Shown: in pieces, positions 44,857 to 53,800 of the stretch
Numbering within the stretch: position 1 is the first letter of the stretch
How the letters are laid out: each line of letters starts with the position of its first letter
Source: SAR324 cluster bacterium
GTDB taxonomy: Bacteria; SAR324; NAC60-12
Direction: 5' to 3'
DNA length: 64,000 nt
Assembly (NCBI GenBank): GCA_028281495.1
Contig: JANQJU010000001.1
Coordinates: 109,186-173,185 of the forward strand
Made by a program: the position numbers and the translations under genes
The notes under the pieces: generated by a model
Databases searched by the model: none
What the model saw: only the letters and a program-made list of their open reading frames with translations
What the model was told of the DNA's origin: nothing

Positions 44857-46305
44857 ATGAACTTGGCGATTCAATTTTTTCAACAACCGTTGTCGAGTCT
44901 AGACCATAGTCCTGCTATTTGGTGTGAAGGAGAAGAGTCAATCCGCCAAGTGGTATGCCGTATGGCAGAAAACAACACGAGCGCCATCATCGTTCGAGGA
45001 CCAAAAGACCGTCCGCTAGGAATCTTCACTGATCAAGATCTAAGAAAACGCGTGGTTGCCCAAGGCTGTTCTTTGGAAACGCCCATTCAAGAAGCCAGTT
45101 CCTTTCCTTTGCTCACGCTTTCCAATACCGCTCCGATTTTTGAAGCGTTGCTCCTCATGATCAACCACAACATCAAGCATGTGGCCTTAGTGGATGCTTC
45201 CGAACAGGTGACTCACATCGTGAATCATCACCGATTGTTGACAGCTCAAGGACAATCTCCCTTTTCTTTGGTTTATGAAATCCATCAAGCCAAGGATATT
45301 CCCTCCTTAGCTCAATTGAACCAGCAAACCCCTGATTTGCTGAACCTGTTGTTTTCTTCTGGTGTGCCAACACGCTATATCAGCCGTACCGTGGCTCTGA
45401 TTGCTGATGCGTTGGTCAAACAAGTGCTGGACCTCACTCAAAAAGAGGTTGCTCCTGCGCCTGTCCCATTTGCCTTCATGGTTCTGGGAAGTGAAGGTCG
45501 CAAAGAACAAACCCTAAAGACCGATCAGGACAATGCTTTGGTTTACGCAGATCCTTCACCGGAAGAAGCAGACACGGTTCATGAATATTTTGTAGAATTC
45601 GGTCAAAAGGTATGTGGCGCGTTGAATGAGATCGGTTACGAGTTCTGCTCTGGCGAGGTCATGGCTCAAAACCCTCAATGGTGCCAACCACTTTCCATTT
45701 GGAAACAATATTTCACCCAATGGATTCGGACTCCCGAACCGGAATCCGTCATGCAATCGACTATTTTTTTTGACTTTCGTGCCATCTACGATGTAGCCCA
45801 CCTGACATCACAATTGCGTCAACATTTGCAGGCAGAATTGAAAGGGCTGAGCGAACGCTACTTTTATCATTTAGCCGTGGATGCCTTGAAAAACAAAAGC
45901 CCGCTCAACTGGTGGGGTGGCTGGTCGTTAGAGGCTGGTAACTCAGAGGACGAAATCGGCATTGACTTGAAACAAACCATGACCATGTTGGTGGATTATG
46001 CCCGCTTGCTCAGTCTCAAAATTGGAGTGATGGAGGTCAATACAATCGAACGGCTGGAACAGCTCCATCATAAGCAAGCCCTCCTGGAAGCCGACCTGAA
46101 AAATATGGAGACCGCGTTTGATTTTCTAATGCATCAACGTCTCCATCATCAGCTTGATCACATCCTTCACAATCAGGCTCCCCACAATTACCTAATCCCC
46201 GACGATTTATCCAAGCTCGATGCCCGGATGCTCAAGGATGCGGCCCAACTCTCGCAGCGTCTCAAATTGAGGTTGAGGCAGGAATTTGTGGACTCACATC
46301 ATTGA
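44857..46305 (+). CDS. CBS domain and DUF294 nucleotidyltransferase-like protein
   Basis: The 482-residue protein has a CBS pair (about residues 15-130: IFTDQDLRKRVVAQG and LMINHNIKHVALVD), a DUF294 nucleotidyltransferase-like domain (about 145-285: GSEGRKEQTLKTDQDNALVY) and a C-terminal DUF294_C domain (about 320-475). It resembles the GlnD/GlnE-type transferase fold, but its target is unknown; CBS domains commonly bind adenine nucleotides. Genes of this family often lie beside acs and sensor-exonucleases, as here. It starts 97 bases after acs. Confidence 0.9.
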   Translation: MNLAIQFFQQPLSSLDHSPAIWCEGEESIRQVVCRMAENNTSAIIVRGPKDRPLGIFTDQDLRKRVVAQGCSLETPIQEASSFPLLTLSNTAPIFEALLLMINHNIKHVALVDASEQVTHIVNHHRLLTAQGQSPFSLVYEIHQAKDIPSLAQLNQQTPDLLNLLFSSGVPTRYISRTVALIADALVKQVLDLTQKEVAPAPVPFAFMVLGSEGRKEQTLKTDQDNALVYADPSPEEADTVHEYFVEFGQKVCGALNEIGYEFCSGEVMAQNPQWCQPLSIWKQYFTQWIRTPEPESVMQSTIFFDFRAIYDVAHLTSQLRQHLQAELKGLSERYFYHLAVDALKNKSPLNWWGGWSLEAGNSEDEIGIDLKQTMTMLVDYARLLSLKIGVMEVNTIERLEQLHHKQALLEADLKNMETAFDFLMHQRLHHQLDHILHNQAPHNYLIPDDLSKLDARMLKDAAQLSQRLKLRLRQEFVDSHH

Positions 46306-46361
46306 CAAGCGCCTTGGAATCCATCAACAAGAGAAGGCGCAAGGAGTCCATATGAATTCAT

Positions 46362-46847
46362 TTAGCTCGTGAGCCAGACATCATCTGGCGGGGGAGCCTG
46401 ATCGCCGATGTCAAAGCCATGCACCCGTAGGATGGCTTCGCGGGACCCTTTATAAAAACAGGTTAATTCCTCATCGGGGTGGATATTCCGTCTGGCTCTA
46501 AAAATCGCGATCTGCTGATCCAAGAGCAATTCCCGGCTGAGCGTGGGCTGCGGACTATGATTCAGCAGCATCCCAAATCCAAATACTAAGGCTCTCATTG
46601 GAGGATCATAACTGACTCGGAAAAAATATCGTTCCAGATCAGTACTTTCGATTTGTTCCAATTCATCCCCTTTGAACAGTTTCATCGGCTCAACCGAAAT
46701 CAAGCTCCCCGCCTGTATGAATTCCGAAGTATAAACACCCCGCCCATATTCGTTGGGACGTATAAACATTGAGAAGAAGTGAGCACCCACTAGATCCGGG
46801 GACTCGAAATGTTGTTCGTTTGAATATTGTTCGTTTGAAACCATCAT
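46362..46847 (-). CDS. SET domain protein
   Basis: The 161-residue protein shows the order of SET methyltransferase motifs: YGRGVYTSEFIQAGSLISV, FGMLLNHSPQPTL and HPDEELTCFYKG. Many bacterial SET proteins methylate lysines, but the target is unknown and the tyrosine/NHS site is the main evidence. Near the N-terminus, a 15-base tandem duplication (46812-46841) makes the repeated SNEQ (SNEQYSNEQ). A perfect 18-base palindrome lies 65 bases upstream and may control this gene. Confidence 0.83.
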   Translation of the reverse strand: MMVSNEQYSNEQHFESPDLVGAHFFSMFIRPNEYGRGVYTSEFIQAGSLISVEPMKLFKGDELEQIESTDLERYFFRVSYDPPMRALVFGFGMLLNHSPQPTLSRELLLDQQIAIFRARRNIHPDEELTCFYKGSREAILRVHGFDIGDQAPPPDDVWLTS

Positions 46848-46911
46848 CTTTCACTCCATTCTTGAATTTCACTCGCCTTTCAATCCCAATACATTGTGAA
46901 AGACAAACACG

Positions 46912-46929
46912 TTATCCAATATTGGATAA
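46912..46929. promoter_or_regulatory. Perfect 18-bp palindrome upstream of the SET gene
   Basis: TTATCCAATATTGGATAA is fully self-complementary. It sits in the 139-base gap between the GT39-like gene end (46987) and the SET gene start (46847), both on the minus strand. No T-tract follows, so an operator for the SET gene is more likely than a terminator. Confidence 0.5.
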
Positions 46930-46986
46930 TAATTTACCTTTTTATGTACGAATCGAAAAGAACAAAGTGGAAGTGAAATATTGGTT

Positions 46987-48438
46987 TTATGGAAGGATTT
47001 CCCAGGAACATCGATTTTGGGTGGGGGTTTCGCAATCGAGTTTGGCTTCATCACCAGAGGTCGCCTCGGTAACGCGGTATCCGACTATATTGTAGTAACT
47101 CAGCGGTAAAAAGTGATTTTTATCAGTGAACAGTGCTTTCCATTCTCTATTGGAATCGTGAGCTTGGAGTTGTCTCAAAAATGGACCGACATACACCTCG
47201 GTTTCAGGGTAAATCGGATTTAGGTTATCGACGGCTGGAAGACTATGAAATATGAGGAGCAAGTAGAGACAAGCGATCACGCCAGCCAGAACCTTCTGTA
47301 CTCGACCTTGGAAATAGACAAACAATGCTTCCACACCAATCCCAAAACAAAGCACAATAATGGGGATCAAAAAAACATGGCTCCGATGAAAACCCAAACT
47401 CATTTGGAATCCAACCACACCAATCAACATTACGACGAGTGCACCGGACAGCACAACAAACCAACACACTCGGTGTATGGAATGTAGCAGGCTGGCGATC
47501 CAGCTACCTTTTAGATTTCGAAGCCGATACACCCCCATACCAACGATTCCGACAGCCGTTACACTGCATCCAATGACCAAGTCCCAACGGAAGGCACTGG
47601 CGCTGTCTCGTTGAAAAAACCAAACGGTGAGCAACCACCCCATGTAGTCGACCCAACCCCAAAAAAGTTCTCCCCATGTAAGAGATTCTTGCACCGTTGT
47701 TGCTGTTATTTCCTGAATGCCAAAATAAAGACGATAGTACACCAAGGTGATGGGAATCAGACTCAATATCACCAAACCTGCTGCAATCTGGACCAGTTGT
47801 CTCCAACGTATTCTTAGAAAACGGAGGTAGATTTTGAAACCCACCAGCATCAAAAAAACCAAATTGAGGGAAGCTAAGGAAAATGCGCTGGTCAACATGG
47901 CACTGAAGGCGATGAAATTGCCAAATGCCATGCCGATTAAGTAGCGGAGAGGCAGAATCGATATAGGCGAGGAACGGGCATAATGGGCCATCAGCAACAT
48001 CTGAAAAGCCATCGCCCCCAGGGCAATCCCATAACCACGGGCTACCAAAGTGAGATCCAATACAAAAAAATGAAATAGCGCCAGAGTCAGCGTAAGCAGA
48101 CGAATGAGCGTGTTTTGTATGACCGAGCGAATCAAAAAAAACGTTGCCACACAGTAACCGATTCCAAAGACTAAGGCCGGCAGCCGGATGAAATGGTCAT
48201 ACCACCCGAACCCAAACTCGGTGAAATAAATCAGTATTGAGTTCAAGATGTGATTGTTGGCGTAGGTGTAAAACGTCAACGTGGTTTCCAAGTCATGTGC
48301 ATACAGCATATAGGTTGCGGCTTCGTCTCCCACAATTCCCAAAAAATGGGCCTTATACACCCGCAGTCCTACTGCCAAAAGGACCAAAATTCCCCCCAAG
48401 ATTTCGTAGGCCCAAGGGATGGGCTTGTTAACTTCCAT
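46987..48438 (-). CDS. GT39-like polytopic membrane glycosyltransferase (candidate)
   Basis: The 483-residue protein has about 11 membrane helices and the layout of GT39/PMT-like glycosyltransferases: an acidic first loop (LGIVGDEAATYMLYAHDL) after the first helix, then YANNHILNSILIYF, and a long helix series ending with a soluble C-terminal part. It may transfer a sugar from a polyprenyl carrier at the membrane's outer face. Acceptor and sugar are unknown. Its start overlaps the end of the preceding hypothetical gene by 11 bases, so the two are co-transcribed. Confidence 0.78.
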   Translation of the reverse strand: MEVNKPIPWAYEILGGILVLLAVGLRVYKAHFLGIVGDEAATYMLYAHDLETTLTFYTYANNHILNSILIYFTEFGFGWYDHFIRLPALVFGIGYCVATFFLIRSVIQNTLIRLLTLTLALFHFFVLDLTLVARGYGIALGAMAFQMLLMAHYARSSPISILPLRYLIGMAFGNFIAFSAMLTSAFSLASLNLVFLMLVGFKIYLRFLRIRWRQLVQIAAGLVILSLIPITLVYYRLYFGIQEITATTVQESLTWGELFWGWVDYMGWLLTVWFFQRDSASAFRWDLVIGCSVTAVGIVGMGVYRLRNLKGSWIASLLHSIHRVCWFVVLSGALVVMLIGVVGFQMSLGFHRSHVFLIPIIVLCFGIGVEALFVYFQGRVQKVLAGVIACLYLLLIFHSLPAVDNLNPIYPETEVYVGPFLRQLQAHDSNREWKALFTDKNHFLPLSYYNIVGYRVTEATSGDEAKLDCETPTQNRCSWEILP

Positions 48439-49435
48439 TGTCAGTTCCTTTCAAGAGCCACCAAACAAAAGGGGTTTCTCGGTAGACCCGCATCCGTAAT
48501 CGAACACGACTCGCAAGTGTTGGAGGGAATTGAGGTGTCAGGAAATGGGGATCCGGTGTTTCGGGAGAGAAATGGCAAACAGAGGCGTTTGGATCACGAG
48601 GCACCATCTGATTGAAATTCCAGCCTTCGGTTTGCCGAGAACATTTCAAACGTCGCACCGTTTGTCCGTCCGGTCCGACCACATCCACCCAATCCAGTTC
48701 AAAATGGCCTCGTTTCAATTGCAAAGGATCCAAACGCAAACGTCCCAATGGGAGAGGTTGTCCCAGGTTCAGTTCATGGACCTGCCAACTCCCATCCGCA
48801 ACAAATTTCCATTCCCCAATACCGGATGTCGGCCCCGAGTCGTTCCAGCCGTACCATAGCAGTCCAGAGACATTGTACGATTTGGTTATCGGTTGCTCTT
48901 CTTGAAAATCTTTGTATTTCAGTGAAAGCCAACCAGCCGCCCCCAGAAACACGAGTATTCCTAGAAACCAAGGGCCATACTGCATCCAGAAACTTCGCGT
49001 CGATAACCGCGAAAAGGGAGAAGGTTTTGTACCACCCAACAATTCCGTTTCCGAAAACATTCGCTGAAACTGCCCCAAGGCTTGATGGAAGATAACAAGA
49101 TACCGTTCAAAACAGAGGGGGTACGCTTCTTCCATTTTGGAAGAGAACGCATTCGCCGTGACTTCATTCAAACTGGACAGAAATGCTCCGAGATCTTCCG
49201 AACCAAACACCTGAGATGCATGATTCCATTCTAATATTTCGTCATCGGTTTTGGGTTCGCTCTCAAGATTGAGTAATACCAAACAAGCCTGCCACGATGT
49301 TTTTAGATGCGTGTAGGACGCCTCAAATTGAGACGATTCTATGAGTGTGGAAGCGGTTAAGTAATGGCTTCGAAATTGGTGAAACCCATGATTGACGGGC
49401 AACGGGTGGGCGGATTCTGTGCTCGCAAAGTTCAT
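48428..49435 (-). CDS. Hypothetical single-pass membrane protein
   Basis: I do not recognise this 335-residue protein. It has an N-terminal helical part (about 1-145), one membrane helix (about 152-172: FLGILVFLGAAGWLSL) and a C-terminal beta-rich domain (about 185-335) with WKFVADGSWQVHELNLGQPL and LDWVDVVGPDGQTVRRLKC. The C-terminal half could bind a ligand or sugar outside the membrane. It is coupled to the GT39-like gene by an 11-base overlap, which suggests a joint role in surface glycosylation. Confidence 0.75.
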   Translation of the reverse strand: MNFASTESAHPLPVNHGFHQFRSHYLTASTLIESSQFEASYTHLKTSWQACLVLLNLESEPKTDDEILEWNHASQVFGSEDLGAFLSSLNEVTANAFSSKMEEAYPLCFERYLVIFHQALGQFQRMFSETELLGGTKPSPFSRLSTRSFWMQYGPWFLGILVFLGAAGWLSLKYKDFQEEQPITKSYNVSGLLWYGWNDSGPTSGIGEWKFVADGSWQVHELNLGQPLPLGRLRLDPLQLKRGHFELDWVDVVGPDGQTVRRLKCSRQTEGWNFNQMVPRDPNASVCHFSPETPDPHFLTPQFPPTLASRVRLRMRVYRETPFVWWLLKGTDNGS

Positions 49436-49693
49436 AACAATCTTTGAGCAATCGTGTTGCGAAAGAATTGGAGAGTGTATTCCGAATGTTTATACACAAA
49501 CTTCCTGACTTTTCGAGAAATATAAAATGTCAGCAAAATGGACGCCCCTCTTCAGAAGATCCAATACAGCCAGATAATGTCATGGCGAGTTTCTTCAAAA
49601 ATATGTTAGACCCAACAGGACTAACTACCTAGCTATTCCAGGATATCCCATTACACCAAACATTAACGTTTACTAAAAATTGAGCGCATTGTT

Positions 49694-50083
49694 ATGAATT
49701 CCGACCAAAAACAAGAAATGATCGCCACTTTGCAACGAGCGAATAGTCAATTTCAGCAAGAGATTCAGTTGGAAACGTTATTGAGAGCAATCGAATCCAC
49801 CAACGAAGGAGTTGTGATTTCAGACCCCAATCAAGAGGACAATCCTATTGTTTATGCCAATCCAGCTTTTATTGAATTAACTGGATATCTTCCTGAAGAT
49901 ATCATTGGGGAAAACTGTCGATTCTTACAGGGGGAAGCCAGCGACCCAGAAACGGTTGCTCAAATGAAACAATGTATTACTCAAAAAAAGATCTTTCGAG
50001 GGGAGGTAGTGAACTACAAAAAAGACCAAACGCCTTTTTGGAAATTTCGTAATCGAAGCTACAGTCTTCCTTTTGTGATGTGA
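49694..50083 (+). CDS. Truncated LOV (PAS) photosensor domain
   Basis: The 129-residue product has a short helical start and a LOV domain core: AIESTNEGVVISDPNQED, YANPAFIELTGYLPEDIIG and the flavin-cysteine motif GENCRFLQG, then VVNYKKDQTPFW. The last two strands of a LOV domain are missing: after TPFW the sequence turns into an unrelated short tail (KFRNRSYSLPFVM) and stops. Moving one base gives FVIEAT and a stop, so a simple frameshift does not restore the domain. Whether flavin is still bound is doubtful. It is either a remnant or a minimal photoreceptor. No partner kinase follows. Confidence 0.72.
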   Translation: MNSDQKQEMIATLQRANSQFQQEIQLETLLRAIESTNEGVVISDPNQEDNPIVYANPAFIELTGYLPEDIIGENCRFLQGEASDPETVAQMKQCITQKKIFRGEVVNYKKDQTPFWKFRNRSYSLPFVM

Positions 50084-50096
50084 TAACCAAAACCCC

Positions 50097-50140
50097 ACTG
50101 AGCCTTGTTATGCACAATACTGAGCCTTGTTATGTACAAT
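50097..50140. repeat. 22-bp tandem duplication before the FkbM gene
   Basis: ACTGAGCCTTGTTATGCACAAT is followed directly by a copy differing at one base (50119-50140). It lies between the LOV fragment and the methyltransferase gene, just before its ribosome site. Confidence 0.9.
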
Positions 50141-50154
50141 AAACGGAGAAATTG

Positions 50155-50886
50155 ATGAGTACTCGCAAAAAGATGCCCCCGCGTGGTGTTGATATGATTC
50201 AAGACATTGCCTGTTGTTTGCCAATTTGTGACATCGACATTGTTTTTGATGTGGGTGCCAACGTGGGGCAATCTACCGAGTTCTACTTGGTTCAATTCCC
50301 CAAATCCCACATTTATTGTTTTGAGCCAGTGAAGGACACGTATCATCAACTTCACGGCAATCTTAAACAGAATCCGCGGGTTGATTGTTTCCAGCTGGCA
50401 TTTGGGGCTTCTCAGGGGCAAGGGAAAATGGTTTTAGCAGGCAGGTCAGAAACATTCTTTGTGTTAGAACAATCCAAGGAGTTCACCGTGGAGGATGACG
50501 TGAAAACGGAACCCGTCGATATCGTCACATTGGATGAATTTTGTCAGGAAAGAAGCATCCACCAAATCAACTATCTCAAAATAGACACCGAGGGTGGAGA
50601 TCTTGAAGTATTGAAGGGTGCGGAGCATTTACTCTCCGCACAAAAAATTGACATTGTACAAGTGGAAGCAGGAATGAATCCGAGCAATGACCGGCATGTG
50701 CCATTAGAAACTCTGAAAGCATTTCTGGAATCCCGTCGGTATTTTCTCTTTGGTATCTACGAACAGGTGAATGAGTGGCCCACCAAATCACCTCATCTGC
50801 GACGGGCCAACCCCCTATTTATTTCCGACCGCTTGATAGAAAGGAACAAAGCGATCGGTGTTTCCTATTATGACTACTACGATTGA
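50155..50886 (+). CDS. FkbM family methyltransferase
   Basis: The 243-residue protein is an FkbM-type SAM-dependent methyltransferase: SAM-binding FDVGANVGQSTEFYLVQFP, YCFEPVKDTYHQL, and YLKIDTEGGDLEVLKGAEHLL with VQVEAG. Such enzymes often methylate sugars or small molecules of surface polymers. ATG 50155 is preferred as GGAG is six bases before it. It is convergent with the large surface lipoprotein gene. Confidence 0.9.
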   Translation: MSTRKKMPPRGVDMIQDIACCLPICDIDIVFDVGANVGQSTEFYLVQFPKSHIYCFEPVKDTYHQLHGNLKQNPRVDCFQLAFGASQGQGKMVLAGRSETFFVLEQSKEFTVEDDVKTEPVDIVTLDEFCQERSIHQINYLKIDTEGGDLEVLKGAEHLLSAQKIDIVQVEAGMNPSNDRHVPLETLKAFLESRRYFLFGIYEQVNEWPTKSPHLRRANPLFISDRLIERNKAIGVSYYDYYD

Positions 50887-50895
50887 TCCGAGTGG

Positions 50896-53800
50896 TCATC
50901 GGACCCAGAAGGATGCGGCGGGATTGCCTTCAATCGTCCAAGTGCGATCTTCAAAACAACCATTACCCTTCACTCCCCAACCCGATGTGCGGCGGTAGGG
51001 GGTGTGGCAATAGTGGTCATCGGATCCCGTGTAGATCTTTCCTGCTGAATATTGGTTGTATTCGTAGTTCAAAATCACAGGCGAGCGGAAATCATCATTG
51101 ATCGACCCCAAGGTGACCCCCACTTGAGTCATCGAGCACTGTGTCCCCACAAAGTTAACAATGCGATCTCGCAACGTGGTGTTGCTCAGACAGCCCGTGT
51201 TATAGGCATAAGCACTCGCGTTGCTATTCACTCGAATCAACAGATCACTCCCCGGAACCCGAGAATACGCGGAAGACACAAAATTCTGAGAAATGTTGGT
51301 ACTCGCCGAGGGCATCGTTCCTTCTTGTGACGTGGTACTCCAGACATTCGAATTCCAATTCCACAGAGTCCCCTCATTGTTGATCAAAGCCATGACCATG
51401 GTCCAACCTCCTCCTTGAGTTTCCATGTCGCAGAAAACATCGATGGTACCGCTGCCTGTAGGATTGATTCGGTAAATCCCACTACCACTGCCTCCATCCA
51501 ATCGGGCCTGATTATTGTCCAAGGCTGCTTTACAAGACGCCGCATAACTCGCACTACTGCCGCTGCTAGTGAGTGGGACACGATGCAGATACAAGTTTTG
51601 ATTCGGGGTAAAGTCTATTCCGCCTACAGTCAACAACCGGCTGTTGGTGCTATCGAGAACTGTGGGCATACGATGTTCCACTCTCGTGTACTCCATACTA
51701 ATATCTGTGAAACTGCAACTGCTCCCATCCAAATTACACTGGATCACACTGGGGACACTAGTGTTCGTTTCGTAAGCCGTTACAATCAGCTTGGAGCGGT
51801 TTAAATCCAGAACCGGAGTGGGGTGAAAAAAGTTTTTTCCGGTCGCAGAGGAAATATCCGTATGCGTACAATCGGTACCGTCTAAATCACACCGGAGCAA
51901 ATACAAGGGGTAGGGGTCCACGCCGTTGTAATGGACGATAGACAGCTTTGCATGGGTCGTATCGAGAAGCGCTCGCGGCACGAATGAGCGGTAACTATCG
52001 GTTGTCGAAAGCGCGGAATAAGAACAACTCGTTCCATCCAAGTTACAGCGGTGCAATGCCAGACTAAAAGACGCTGTTTTGACGACCACGAGCAACTTGC
52101 TATTGATCGTGTCGACCACCACTTGGGTCTCTCCAGCATTGTCAATGCCAAGAGAGATATCGGTGCTCGTACAATCCGTTCCATCCAAGTCACAACGGTA
52201 CAGCGTCAATCGATTGGAGTTGGAGCCATCTCGTGACACCGTCAAAAGTTTTGAGTTCGCCAGATCAATTGCGGCATGGGTATTCAACCCAGAGTCGGTC
52301 CCGCGCCCTGCGGAGATATCAGTATGCGTACAGCCCGTTCCGTCTAAGTTGCACCGGAATAAGCTAGGCTTCCCCGAATTGGCCGCATTGCGGGTCACGA
52401 CCAACAGCTTAGAGTTGGTACTATCCAGCAAAGCCACCGGGTCTTCTCCACTAGTAAGATTTTGCCCTGCGGAGATGTCAATGGCGTCTTCGCAATCGCT
52501 GCCGTCGACATCACATCGATACAGCATCAACTTTCTGGTGGATGCGCTTCGAGTCACAATCAAAATTTTCGAGTTCGTGCTGTCGAGCACCATCTCCATT
52601 TTATCGTGAAAAAAGGCACTTTGAGACTTTGTCACATCGGTCAACTCGACTTGTGACTTGGATATCACCGCTGTGACATTCACGTTGTTCGCTACATTGA
52701 CATTACAGGTTCCTAACCCTTGGCAGGCTCCCAACCAGCCATTGAAATTCAGATCCGAGGCCGGAGTCGCTGTGAGAGACACGGAAGCTGTGGCGGGGAG
52801 GGTCATGGAACAATTCTCCGTGCAACTGACATTATAAGTGATCTCGGTCACTGTGCCGGTGCCAGCAAGGTTGATGGTGATGGTATCCGCCAGCGCGAAC
52901 GTGGCGTTGGCTGTTTTGTCCGCATTCATTGCCAACCCACAATCCGTCGTACCACTACAGTCCCCCGACCAACCTGTGAAAAAATAGTTGCTCGTTGCTG
53001 CTGCTGTCAAAGTGACGCTCTGCCCTTCGGGATACACTTCCGAACAATCGGTACCGCAATCAATTCCAGTCGGATTACTGGTGATTGTGCCTGAGCCGGT
53101 CACTCCAGTCGATAAGGTGAAGGTGCTAGGTGTGTTCACGTCTTTGATTGTGACCGTCTTGGTTGCACTCTTCCCACTAAATTCTGCTGTCACAGTGACC
53201 GAGGTGTCATTGGAAACCGTTGCAGCTCTCAAGACACCGCCTGAATCGATTGTGGCCAAACCGCTGCCGTCAACACTCCAAGAGGGACTTACTGTTTCGC
53301 TCGTCTCGTCATCATAAGTTGCTATGGCCGTGAACGTCACGTTCGTGGCTTCGTCGATAGAAGCCGTTCCACTGACTGCCAAACTCAATACCGCCTTGGT
53401 CTGATTTTGAATTGAAATTGTCTTGGTCGCGGTTTTTCCACCGAAGCTGGCCGTCAACGTCACCGTGGTGTCCGTAATCACACTACCCACAGTCACGACG
53501 CCCCCCGAATCGACAGTCGCCAAACCGCTACCATCCACGCTCCAAGAGGGACTGATGGCTGCTGTCGATCCGTCATCGTAAGTCGCCATAGCTGTGTAAG
53601 TGGCAGTACTTTGCTCAGTCACACTGGTGTTTCCACTAATCGCCAAGGAGATGACGGTTTTGTCTAGATTTCGAATCAACACGGTCTTGGTCGCGGTTTT
53701 TCCGTTAAAACTGGCCGTCAATGTGACTGCTTGAGAAGAAGTCACTTGTCCTGCTAACACGGTTCCTCCGCTATCGATGGTCGCAAACCCGCCACTGCTT

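Noticed and set aside
49444..49632. Small open frame of 62 codons before the LOV gene
   Set aside because: No ribosome site, no family-like sequence, and it lies in the divergent promoter space of two genes.
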